A stretch of 64,000 nucleotides of DNA. Origin: Fluviispira sanaruensis. Lineage in GTDB: Bacteria; Bdellovibrionota_B; Oligoflexia; Silvanigrellales; Silvanigrellaceae. Positions 1 to 10,841 of the stretch are shown in pieces. Position 1 is the first letter of the stretch, and the number at the start of each line of letters is the position of its first letter. The translations under genes were made by a program, and so were the position numbers. The notes beneath the pieces were generated by a model. The model ran no database searches and was not told the origin of the DNA. It saw only the letters and a program-made list of their open reading frames with translations. The DNA lies in contig NZ_AP019368.1 of assembly GCF_004295685.1 (NCBI RefSeq), forward strand, positions 924,001-988,000, in the 5' to 3' direction.

Positions 1-2
1 TA

Positions 3-248
3 AAGAGTATTGAGAACAATACAATTCGAAATTCGGGTGCTCGATTCGATTTAAAGTGCAATAAACCTTGGTATAAAGGATTTGATCCCGTTCTATTTGC
101 TTCGATTCATCCAAACTATGAAGTTCTTTCCGATACGGTAGCTATGAATTATAATGATAATTGCGGAGGTAAAGAGTCCGTTTACGTAGCAAACCCTAAA
201 AATATTACTGAAACTGATTTTATAGTAGAAATTTGGGGTAGGGAGTAA
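3..248 (+). CDS. C-terminal fragment of a protein with an H-type-lectin-like end (partial at window edge)
   Basis: An open frame enters from the left edge and stops with TAA at 246-248, giving 81 residues. The fragment has the order of an H-type lectin domain: a 'GFDPVLFASIH' strand near the start, a central 'VYVANPKNIT' stretch and a final 'DFIVEIWGRE', comparable with the family's pattern of a V-F strand, an aromatic-poor middle and a terminal 'F.v.I..W'. Such domains bind N-acetylgalactosamine-type sugars and occur in secreted or fibre-like proteins. The assignment rests on pattern only, and the N-terminal part lies outside the window. A terminator follows directly. Confidence 0.45.
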   Translation, partial: KSIENNTIRNSGARFDLKCNKPWYKGFDPVLFASIHPNYEVLSDTVAMNYNDNCGGKESVYVANPKNITETDFIVEIWGRE

Positions 249-272
249 TTTTATCCAATTAATTTAGGTGAA

Positions 273-305
273 AAAAAAGGCTCTCAATGATTGAGAGCCT
301 TTTTT
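273..305. terminator. Bidirectional intrinsic terminator
   Basis: A perfect 9-bp stem (279-287 GGCTCTCAA pairs with 291-299 TTGAGAGCC) closes a three-base loop. It is preceded by eight A and followed by six T, so it can end transcription from both sides. It lies between the partial lectin-like gene and the convergent rpmF. Confidence 0.9.
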
Positions 306-320
306 GTGTAAAGCTTGGAA

Positions 321-527
321 TTAGCGAAGAACTGCTAATAAGTCAGCTTTAAGAATATTTTTTGCAATAAAGCGACCCTTGTAAAACCCACAGGATTCGC
401 AAACAGAGTGTGGAAGTCTTGGGGCAGCGCAATTTGAGCACTTAGAAAAGTTAATAGGAGTTAAAGCGTCGTGAGCACGGCGCATATTACGGCGTGAACG
501 GGAAACTTTCATCTTTGGAGTTGGCAT
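321..527 (-). CDS. rpmF: 50S ribosomal protein L32
   Basis: The 68-residue product is a typical bacterial L32. The basic N-terminus begins MPTPKMKVSRSRRNMRRAHD and is followed by a zinc-ribbon of two Cys pairs (CSNC and CESC) about 14 residues apart, so this is the zinc-binding (C+) form. L32 is a small protein of the large ribosomal subunit. The start ATG at 527 has an AGAGGA ribosome-binding site about 8 bases upstream. The usual partner yceD and the plsX/fabH genes are not next to it here. The upstream neighbour on the same strand is the giant pseudokinase gene. Confidence 0.97.
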   Translation of the reverse strand: MPTPKMKVSRSRRNMRRAHDALTPINFSKCSNCAAPRLPHSVCESCGFYKGRFIAKNILKADLLAVLR

Positions 528-552
528 ACTAAAATCCTCTTAGTGCAAATTG

Positions 553-610
553 ATACCGTAAGGTATTGAATTTGCTGCACACATTGTAGGCAGAAATTAA
601 CGAATGTGAT
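553..610 (-). promoter_or_regulatory. Candidate rpmF promoter with leader hairpin
   Basis: On the minus strand ATCACA (610-605) and TACAAT (588-583) are 16 bases apart and match four and five of six sigma-70 consensus bases. Between this promoter and the gene a short inverted repeat (ATACC/GGTAT, 553-566, loop of four) would lie in the mRNA leader. These are visible matches only; the start site is not known. Confidence 0.35.
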
Positions 611-690
611 ATCTAGAGAGAATTTTCCCCATCACATCACGCAACAAAACGTCACATGTACATAATAGAGTCAAAGAACTCTGTCAATAG

Positions 691-3600
691 CTATCCAACA
701 CGCTTGAGCGGATCGATTTTATTTTCCGCAGAAACATTAAGATCCTCATTTTTTTCAGATTCTTCATGTAATTGCTCATCTTCTATTTCCATAGAGTTCT
801 TCAAATGGATTCTCTTTGCAGAGGCTTTTAGGGCAGCCCCTAAGGTAGACTCGATCAGATCTGTCTCTCTTGGTACAGATTTTCTAATAAATTCAGATAT
901 ATGCTTAAGTTCGGACTCTGGTAATTCGGCAGACTGGACGTTGTGTTGAAAGTTATGCAGAAACTCGAGAATATAGTTAATTGCCACGCCTTGCTCGGGA
1001 TAGGCTCGCATTTTGCTGGAAGTCTCATACTGATAACTAGGTTCTGTATTTTCATGGAGAGGGGTAACTTTCTTTTCATCTTTGTCTAACAGCATGATCT
1101 CATTAGATATAACGCTTAAATCCGTGCGCGCTTTGCTCGCAAGACGATGTGCAGACCAATGGAAACCTGCTCGAAATAAATTTTGTGATAAAAAGTGTAA
1201 TCTTTCAGTATCTTGTGTGCTTGATTTGTCAATTTTAATATTATCTTTAATTGCCCTATCTTCTCCCCAAAACTTTGAAATTGTTTCTTTTTTTCTAAAT
1301 AATGAGCGCGTGATTGAAATAAGAAAGTTTTTTCTTTTTTTGATTTTTAAACTTGGACTTTGCGATCCGCGCATGACGGCTGTGTATTCTAAAATTTTGA
1401 GGGCAAATGATTCAGGTGCATATTCCATATGCACGGATGTATTAAACCATTGCCTAATTTGTTTTTCTTTAGCTTCTTGAGTGACCATCGAAGCGCTTTG
1501 AGCATGTCCCCCTTCAAATAAATAATGGGTATAGAGAAGGAGTTGGTCTGTTTTTTCGGCTAATATATTTCCTATGAACATTTCATCGCCAGGAACTTTT
1601 TTAAGTGTCGGATGGACTTGCTTTAAAAAAAGAATTGTATAGCCAATATCCCAATCCATGAGTTCAAAATCTTGTAATTTTCGAATGTATTTTGGAATAT
1701 GAACTTGGTGATTTAATATTTGATCGATAGATAATTTTTCAAATTCAACCAATAAATGTAATTTATGGGCGCATTGTCTTAAGGAAAATGGCAATTCGCC
1801 TGAAGAAGAGTTGATTCGATCCAAATTTCTTTTGCTTTCGTTTAAATCACCTTCATAAAAAAATGCACACCAAGCGCGCATAATAAGCACTTCATATAAA
1901 GCAATGTCGTTGCCAATGCGGCCGGCAAGATCCGTGATTGTTTCAAGAATAAATGATCTTATTTTTGTTGTAATGTTTCTTTCTGCACAAAGAATTAGCG
2001 AAAATAAAAGATGGATTGTATTTTCTCCATCATTATTTTCAATTGTAAATTGCAATGCTCTGACCACTTGTGGAAACAGAATATTATTATCAATCCAACC
2101 AATGCATGAACGTAGCAATTGAGAAATAACAATACCACGAATTGGCTTAGAGCGAGGGGAGAAAGGCAGTCTATCCGATTTTGATTCAGAACTTTTATCA
2201 TCTCGTATAAAAGTTTTAAATAATAGCTTTAAATTTTTTGACTCTTCTGCGTCATAAAATGCTTGTGGGTCAATTAGTTTTTTTTGAATTTTAAATAATT
2301 CAAACTCAATTGCAGAACGATAAGTAAAATTCAAACTATGAGGAATATCAGAAAATAAATCTGCTTTTTCTGTTTGATGAATTATTTTTAAAAATTGTTC
2401 TGTTCTTTTTTCTTTACTTTTGAACTGTGATGGAAAGAAATTTTTCATAGAAAGAATTGCTTTTCTTTTTGGATTCATTAAATTCCAACTGACAGCATGA
2501 TAATATTTTTCTGCTTGTTCTATATTTCCTAGGGATTTTGACAAATCCGCTATATGCTCTCTTATTTTTGGCACTAGCACAGAAGCATCGTCCGGCCGAT
2601 CTTTTTCAACGGACTCTCCAAGCATTTGCAGTTTAGATATGACAAATTCTGCAGAATTAATATCAAATAGTTCATCAGATGCAACAAGGAGTGAAGAATA
2701 AGCGCCATAAGCGCTTTTCGTTAAATCACTTTTAGAGAGATATTCAGATATGTGTATTATATCAAATAGTGTTGTTTTATCTTGAATATTATTACATAAG
2801 TATTCTGATAAAATATAATAGATATCAGATTTTGTTTTTTGACTTAATAAAAGAGATAAGCTTAACCATATATATTGGTGTTCCCAATAGTAACAAAGTA
2901 ACTGACCCGTTAAAGCATCTCTATTTTCAGAAACTAAACCAATTTTAATAGCAGTTTTCAATGCATCATAGGCTAAGTGGAGAGGCTCTTTTTTCTTTTC
3001 AAATTCCTCTTCCTCTTCTTCAGTCATTGCTTTTACTTCTTCGACTACTTTTTCTTCTTTTATAAGATCTTCTGGTTCAGGTGCATCGGTAACTGTGTCA
3101 ATTTTACCAAAGTGGTAACTCTCAGAGAATATATCATGAATCATAATGACTTTATTACTTAAAAGTTCTATTATATCTGTATTAATTTGCAGATCAACCA
3201 TTGACCATGTGGCAAGAAATCGAGCTTGTTGACTCGTTAAATTATTGAGTTTTGTTACCCAAAAAGAACGAGTTCTATCATCTTTTAAAGTGCTGAAAGA
3301 AGGATCTTGATGTTTTAACAAATTTAAATTTTTCTTATTTTCATCATCATTTATATCTTCTTCAGATCTCACTCCTATGACCCATTTAATATTTTTTGTT
3401 TGCTTTTTTAAGAGTCGAAGTAAAACGGCGAGTGATGAATTATCTGCTCGATTTATATCGTCAATTATAATCATACTAAGTTTAGATGAGCTTAAAACTT
3501 TATCAAAAATTTTATCAATATTGTTGTGTAAGCATTCATGTCTAACTTGTATGAGTAAATTTTTCATGCTCTTATTTGGATTGGTTTTGTTGTCACTGTA

Positions 3601-5007
3601 TTTAATTAACGACGGCAATACATAAAATACTGAGTCAACTTCACTGCCAAGATTATAAAATAAGGTTCGTAATTCTTGTAAAAAAAGTGGATTATGAAAC
3701 AAAGTATTATTTAATAAACAATTACAAAATTCGTCTAGACTAGAAAATGGTACATTGATTGGGCTAAACTTAACTCCATAATAAATGGCATTTTTATGAG
3801 TGACATTCATACTTGAGTTTAAATTTCGCATAAATGAATATTTATTTGCCGTTTTATTGCGCGCATCAATCCAAAAGCGGTTGCTGTGGTTTTTTGTTTT
3901 ATCAAAACAAAACTCAGTGAGAATTTCGGGTACATCGAATTTTTTAAGAAAGATATTTTTATAAGACTCTTCATCGAATTCGGGTATAATTTCGTTAAAA
4001 AAACTGGTTAAATTTTGATGTTCTGAGGATTCGCCTAGCCTATTAGCTAACAGCATGATTTCATATGCCATTTCTCTAGCGCCAATGTTTCTTTTTTCAG
4101 GCACAGGATCGGTTGCGCGGGTTAAGATACTTTTTAAACGTTTCATGACATCTGTGACGGGATGACGAGTTGTCCATTTATAGCATTTTTTCCCTAATAT
4201 AAAAACGTTAGGATCATTGATAATATACATTGGCCATAGGGCATTTAATGCGGATTGTTTTTCAATTGAAATAATACCTAAGTCATATGCCATAATTGCG
4301 GCCAAACTGAAAACTTCAGAGTTTTCTTGATAACAACCGTCTAGAATTCCTCTGGCTTCGGGTGGGAGCCAGTAGTTTCTACTTATAATATCATTTGCTT
4401 GTGAGAATTTATCTTCGAAGTTATGGGATTGGTAAGGAAGAAAGTGAGCATAACCTCCATCAAGAAACGCGACTTGGGGTACCTCCTCTTTTTTATCAAA
4501 AAATTCAGAATCATAGGTTTGTTTTAAGTCAACAGCGCTGCGATCTTTTATCAAAATATTTTGCGGTTTAATATTTCCGTGTAAGACTCCTTTCGCATGG
4601 TAGTAAGAAAGGTTTTCAAAAATTCGCACCCAAAGCCTTAAGCGATTGCGAAAACGAATGATTTCCTCTGGTTTTAATGGAGCTTCTTTTGCCAAATTTT
4701 CAGCAAGCGTCATTCCTTCGATCCACAAAGAATAAATCTCGATTTCATTTGTTTTTAAATAAAATTCCATATTTTCACCGTATTCGATGAAAAAAGTTTT
4801 TTTAATTATTTCAAGATTTTCTTGTATTTTTAGCTTAATAAGACGGGATTTCCCAAGGTTTAGGACTCGAATGGTTTTTTTACGGAGTTCATCGGCTCTT
4901 TGCATGCGCGAGATCACTGTGCTGGTTTTCGCTGAAAGTGTTCCTACTTTATCAACGCCCGCATCATCTCGTTGAGATATTTGTGCAATGAGTTTTTCGT
5001 TTTCCAT
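691..5007 (-). CDS. Giant pseudokinase / degenerate ATPase / helical-repeat protein
   Basis: A 1438-residue cytoplasmic protein with no signal peptide or clear membrane segment. Residues ~60-320 look like a Ser/Thr kinase fold: the catalytic loop reads HGNIKPQN where active kinases have HRDxKPxN, and the DFG position reads LDGG, so both catalytic aspartates seem altered. Around residues 380-620 is an AAA_16-like region with a Walker-B-like strand (SMIIIDDINRAD) but no Walker A GKT/S that I can find. The rest is alpha-helical and resembles TPR-type arrays of large kinase-ATPase regulators. An acidic Glu/Lys run lies near residue 680. I chose the ATG at 5007, which has GGGG a few bases upstream; a TTG at 5040 would add 11 residues without a ribosome-binding site. 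A scaffold or signalling role is an inference. Confidence 0.65.
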   Translation of the reverse strand: MENEKLIAQISQRDDAGVDKVGTLSAKTSTVISRMQRADELRKKTIRVLNLGKSRLIKLKIQENLEIIKKTFFIEYGENMEFYLKTNEIEIYSLWIEGMTLAENLAKEAPLKPEEIIRFRNRLRLWVRIFENLSYYHAKGVLHGNIKPQNILIKDRSAVDLKQTYDSEFFDKKEEVPQVAFLDGGYAHFLPYQSHNFEDKFSQANDIISRNYWLPPEARGILDGCYQENSEVFSLAAIMAYDLGIISIEKQSALNALWPMYIINDPNVFILGKKCYKWTTRHPVTDVMKRLKSILTRATDPVPEKRNIGAREMAYEIMLLANRLGESSEHQNLTSFFNEIIPEFDEESYKNIFLKKFDVPEILTEFCFDKTKNHSNRFWIDARNKTANKYSFMRNLNSSMNVTHKNAIYYGVKFSPINVPFSSLDEFCNCLLNNTLFHNPLFLQELRTLFYNLGSEVDSVFYVLPSLIKYSDNKTNPNKSMKNLLIQVRHECLHNNIDKIFDKVLSSSKLSMIIIDDINRADNSSLAVLLRLLKKQTKNIKWVIGVRSEEDINDDENKKNLNLLKHQDPSFSTLKDDRTRSFWVTKLNNLTSQQARFLATWSMVDLQINTDIIELLSNKVIMIHDIFSESYHFGKIDTVTDAPEPEDLIKEEKVVEEVKAMTEEEEEEFEKKKEPLHLAYDALKTAIKIGLVSENRDALTGQLLCYYWEHQYIWLSLSLLLSQKTKSDIYYILSEYLCNNIQDKTTLFDIIHISEYLSKSDLTKSAYGAYSSLLVASDELFDINSAEFVISKLQMLGESVEKDRPDDASVLVPKIREHIADLSKSLGNIEQAEKYYHAVSWNLMNPKRKAILSMKNFFPSQFKSKEKRTEQFLKIIHQTEKADLFSDIPHSLNFTYRSAIEFELFKIQKKLIDPQAFYDAEESKNLKLLFKTFIRDDKSSESKSDRLPFSPRSKPIRGIVISQLLRSCIGWIDNNILFPQVVRALQFTIENNDGENTIHLLFSLILCAERNITTKIRSFILETITDLAGRIGNDIALYEVLIMRAWCAFFYEGDLNESKRNLDRINSSSGELPFSLRQCAHKLHLLVEFEKLSIDQILNHQVHIPKYIRKLQDFELMDWDIGYTILFLKQVHPTLKKVPGDEMFIGNILAEKTDQLLLYTHYLFEGGHAQSASMVTQEAKEKQIRQWFNTSVHMEYAPESFALKILEYTAVMRGSQSPSLKIKKRKNFLISITRSLFRKKETISKFWGEDRAIKDNIKIDKSSTQDTERLHFLSQNLFRAGFHWSAHRLASKARTDLSVISNEIMLLDKDEKKVTPLHENTEPSYQYETSSKMRAYPEQGVAINYILEFLHNFQHNVQSAELPESELKHISEFIRKSVPRETDLIESTLGAALKASAKRIHLKNSMEIEDEQLHEESEKNEDLNVSAENKIDPLKRVG

Positions 5008-5076
5008 GCTACCCCGTAAATCATTCTCACTTTTTTCCAAATGATGTATCGGCGTAAAGTTTTTGTTCCATAGGCG

Positions 5077-5135
5077 TGTTACAAAAAAATAAAAATCATT
5101 ATAATTGTACTTAAACTCAATGTCATAAATTGAGT
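5077..5135 (+). promoter_or_regulatory. alr operon promoter and inverted repeat in the leader
   Basis: A perfect TATAAT lies at 5100-5105, with a weak -35 region around 5077-5084. Just downstream is a perfect 7-bp inverted repeat, ACTCAAT (5115-5121) and ATTGAGT (5129-5135), separated by seven bases. It falls at or just after the expected transcription start, a usual place for an operator or a leader hairpin. The alr ribosome-binding site GGAGG follows at about 5151. Confidence 0.45.
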
Positions 5136-5161
5136 GAGTTGTCTGTTTTGGAGGTAAATAT

Positions 5162-6372
5162 ATGGGTGATCTGGCGTTTATAAGTGAATTTCCTGAGCAA
5201 GCTTCGTGGCTTGAAATTCATCAAGCAGCTTTTGTTCACAATATTGCCGTTTACCGGAATGCCGTCGATTCCAACGTTTTATTGGGTTGTGTTTTAAAAG
5301 GAAATGCTTACGGGCACGGGTTCATTCAGTGCCTTGAAATAATACATGGTTATATAGATATTATCTTCGTTATCAATCCTATCGATGCATTTAAAGTTCG
5401 CAAATATGAAAAAGAAAATGAATTGTCTCAAAAAAGAATTGTCGTGCTTGGGGCCATAAGTGCAGATGAAGTCGTACGTTGCGCTCGGAAGGTCATCGAA
5501 GTTGTCATCGGAGATGAAAACTGGCTGCAAATCCTTCATACTTTAAAACGTTCAGAAAAAGACACAGGCAATGCTTTTCGCCCCTTGAAAGCGCATATCC
5601 ATATTGACACAGGGCTCGGGCGCGAAGGATTTACGACAGATAAAATTGCTGAAAAGATTGGATTTTTAACAAAGTGCACAGATCTTATTCATATCCAAGG
5701 TGTGATGTCGCATTTTTCTAATACAGAAGATGTAACGGAACAAGCGTATGCATATGAGCAGTTAACTGCATTTGATAAAGCTTTTGCACAAATAGAAAAA
5801 AAATTGGCTTTGCCTTATCCGCTTGAACGGCACATCGCTCAGAGTGCTGCCTCTTTTGTTTTACCGAAATCACGCTATGAAATAATGCGTGTTGGGATAG
5901 CGTTGTATGGCCTCTGGCCTTCTATTGAAACCAAACTGTCAGCTCGAGTGGTTTTGCAGGAGTTACCTAAGCTCATACCCGTTCTTACATGGAAGTGTAT
6001 GAGCCAAAGTATAAAACAAATCAGTGAAGGTTCATTTATCGGTTATGGCTGTACATATAGAGCGGATAGAAATCTACGTGTCGCACTTTTGCCTGTGGGT
6101 TATTACGATGGATATCCACGTCTTTTATCCAACAAAGGCTATGTGCTTGTGAATGAGACTCGTTGTCGGATATTGGGGCGTGTGATGATGAATCATATAA
6201 TAGTTGACGTGACCGAAGCGACAAGCGATGAAACATCTGTGGTAGCGACACTGATTGGTTCGAATGGAAAAGAGTCTATTTCTGCAGAAAATTTAGCGGA
6301 TTGGTCTCAAACTATCAATTATGAAATTGTGACGCGCATTGGCTCTCATCTTAAACGTATGGTTGTGGACTA

Positions 6373-6373
<1 letters not shown>
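5162..6373 (+). CDS. alr: Alanine racemase
   Basis: PLP-dependent interconversion of L- and D-alanine, supplying D-Ala for peptidoglycan. The 403-residue protein has the PLP-lysine motif near residue 45 (LKGNAYGHG), the GYGCTYRADR stretch near the catalytic tyrosine, and the C-terminal block LPVGYYDGYPRLL. In the usual 'GRVxMDQ' block the sequence is GRVMMNH, so Asp is replaced by Asn. The first two glycine-rich positions are also slightly unusual (KGNA instead of KANA). A strong GGAGG site precedes the ATG. Its stop overlaps the queA start by one base, so it heads an alr-queA-tgt operon. Confidence 0.95.
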
Positions 6374-8822
<2,449 letters not shown>

Positions 8823-8824
8823 GC

Positions 8825-9130
8825 ATGGGAGAATTAAAACAGACATCGTTTGATCTTTCAAATAATGAAAAAGCTTTGTCTGTCCCAATTGGTGCGCATG
8901 AAGCACAAAATTTTATGAATGATGTAATACGAAATACTTATTCTAGGAAAAAAGATTCACTTCATAAAATTGAAATAAAAAAAAGGTGGTTTTGGCTTGG
9001 TTTTATAGGCGGTATTTTTATTTCATGTTTAGGTATTTTTTTTGTTTTTACAACGGTCTATTTTATTCAATATTCTATTTTTGAAAAGCCAAACTTAATT
9101 TATAATAAAGCTATTTGCGAAATAAAATAA
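8825..9130 (+). CDS. Small single-pass membrane protein of the queuosine operon
   Basis: A 101-residue protein of unknown function that starts two bases after the tgt stop and is surely co-transcribed. Residues 1-54 are polar and likely cytoplasmic. A long hydrophobic segment follows at ~56-83 (WFWLGFIGGIFISCLGIFFV and on), and the C-terminal tail is short. It occupies the place of yajC in queA-tgt-yajC-secD clusters, but YajC has its membrane segment at the N-terminus, so it does not look like YajC. Confidence 0.75.
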   Translation: MGELKQTSFDLSNNEKALSVPIGAHEAQNFMNDVIRNTYSRKKDSLHKIEIKKRWFWLGFIGGIFISCLGIFFVFTTVYFIQYSIFEKPNLIYNKAICEIK

Positions 9131-9180
9131 ACAATGTTAAATTCCTATTTTCTTAGATAACCATTGAAGGGAAAAATTTT

Positions 9181-9822
9181 ATGAGAATTAAAATTAATAA
9201 ACGTTCGCTCAATATTGCTATAAGTTGTACGTCTGCATTCATATTTATTGCAAGCTGTACTTCATCGAAATATGTTAAACCCGAAGTCATAGCAAACTCA
9301 ACAAAGACCTTAAAAACACCTGATTGGGTGCTTAACTCTGAAATTGTATTAGAAGAGGGAGGTAACTTTGTATTTATTCATAAAATGTCATTAAGCGGTA
9401 CATCTAGACCCGATGCCTGTATTTCAATGGCACGCACACAAGCTGTGGGAGAAATGATGAAGTATATTAAAAACTCTGTCACATCTTCAGGACAAGTGGA
9501 AGAGTTAAATGCTTCTTCTGATCCCTCTATGTCCTCATTAACTGCATTTTTATCGCAAGGTAATATTTCAGGGGCAAAGGTAACAACGACTTATTGGGAA
9601 CAAACCATGGAAGCTGATGATACTGGAGTCAGACCCATAAAAAAATTAATGTGTGCAGTGCAAGTATCTATTGATAAGTCAACACTTGAAAGACAAATGA
9701 GAGAAGCAATCAATGGAGCTCCAGGTGGAAATCCTGAAATTCGCCAAAAACTTTTAGATGCCCAAAAGAATTTTATAGATGGTGTGGGTAAGAAAGAATC
9801 AAGTGATAAATCATCTAATTAA
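9181..9822 (+). CDS. LPP20-like lipoprotein
   Basis: A 213-residue lipoprotein. The signal peptide ends in a lipobox around IFIASC with the lipidated Cys at residue 26. The mature part has the short form of the LPP20-type fold: 'PDWVLNSE' near the start, then a stretch of paired strands and a helix with ARTQAVGEMMKYI, the place where the family has 'A...A...L...I'. The tail is Lys/Ser-rich. AAGGG lies about 10 bases before the ATG. A related secreted protein is encoded 43 bases downstream, so the two may act together at the outer membrane. Function unknown. Confidence 0.6.
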   Translation: MRIKINKRSLNIAISCTSAFIFIASCTSSKYVKPEVIANSTKTLKTPDWVLNSEIVLEEGGNFVFIHKMSLSGTSRPDACISMARTQAVGEMMKYIKNSVTSSGQVEELNASSDPSMSSLTAFLSQGNISGAKVTTTYWEQTMEADDTGVRPIKKLMCAVQVSIDKSTLERQMREAINGAPGGNPEIRQKLLDAQKNFIDGVGKKESSDKSSN

Positions 9823-9865
9823 ATATAATTATAATTAATTTTTATTTTATTTAAAAAGGTTTTTT

Positions 9866-10840
9866 ATGCTATTATCAAATAAAATATTACTATTTTCTTG
9901 CTTGGCTTTTTCTACACTTGCGTATGCTCAAACTGACTCTTGCTCTACTCTTGCTGACATGCAATCAAAAAATAATGAATCCATTTTTGTAGGATTTGGC
10001 GCTGCAGCAACACAGAAAGAAGCGGATCAAAATGCACAAATTGATTTAGCAAGAAATATTAGACAAAAAGTGACGGCGTCCTCAACTGTTAATGAAACAA
10101 ATACAGAAGCGACATTAAATGCAACTTCAAAATCTGTTGTTTCAGAAGTTTTAATAGGGGCAAAAGTTATTAAGAGATGTCCTAATTCGGATAGTTTTTC
10201 TTCTGTAGTGACTCTTGATCGCAATATGTTTGTATCTTCATTAACAGAAAAAATTTCTACCAATTTAAAAAAAGCTGTTAATTTAAAGAAATCACTTGAA
10301 AATTCGAAATCAGAAGAAGTCTCAGCTAAACTTATAGATGATGCGAAAAAATTCTTAAATGAATATCAAGCAAATTCTGAAAGTGATTTAGAGCTCTGTA
10401 AAATTTATAAAGGCTGTAAAGATTTAAAAATTGATACAGCCTTCCACGATCTTGCTGAAGTTGTAGCAAAAGATGGAGATAAAGATCAATATACTTTCTT
10501 TTCAAGTAATGATGATATTACAAATGGTTTGAGAGAAGAATTAATTTCATTAATAGAAGCCGATAATATAAAAGTAATGGATGGAAATGTTATCGAAAAA
10601 TCCAATGATCTAAAACCTCACGAAGTAAAACGTAAAATTATAGGAAATTGTAAGGTTAAAGCGGGCACAAAGATACCAGGCACAGATGATCGCGTGGTTG
10701 AAACACGGTGTACAGTAGAAGCATATATTGGTAAACAAAAGAAATTTAGAAAAGTATATAGCTGTAAAGCTGTAGGTGACAATGATTTTTCAAATGAAGA
10801 TGCAGTTAATTCTTGTTCAGGTAGATTGCAGTTAGAATAA
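9866..10840 (+). CDS. Secreted LPP20-like protein
   Basis: A 324-residue exported protein with a signal peptide (cleavage probably after AYA at residue 21, no lipobox). Residues 35-130 follow the LPP20 pattern: FVGFGAAATQKEADQNAQID, then a helix and SVVSEVLIGAKVIKRC, and strands with SSVVTLDRNMF. The middle is a Lys/Glu-rich helical region and the C-terminal ~100 residues hold several Cys (CKVKAGTKIPG, TRCTVEA, YSCKAVG, NSCSGR), suggesting disulfides in the periplasm. It shares the A...A..DLA pattern with the lipoprotein upstream. It converges on the P-type ATPase gene with one base between the stops. Confidence 0.55.
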   Translation: MLLSNKILLFSCLAFSTLAYAQTDSCSTLADMQSKNNESIFVGFGAAATQKEADQNAQIDLARNIRQKVTASSTVNETNTEATLNATSKSVVSEVLIGAKVIKRCPNSDSFSSVVTLDRNMFVSSLTEKISTNLKKAVNLKKSLENSKSEEVSAKLIDDAKKFLNEYQANSESDLELCKIYKGCKDLKIDTAFHDLAEVVAKDGDKDQYTFFSSNDDITNGLREELISLIEADNIKVMDGNVIEKSNDLKPHEVKRKIIGNCKVKAGTKIPGTDDRVVETRCTVEAYIGKQKKFRKVYSCKAVGDNDFSNEDAVNSCSGRLQLE

Positions 10841-10841
10841 A

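Noticed and set aside
656-949. Plus-strand open frames inside the giant pseudokinase gene (for example 656-949, 1082-1480)
   Set aside because: They are shadows of the minus-strand gene, without ribosome-binding sites or family motifs.
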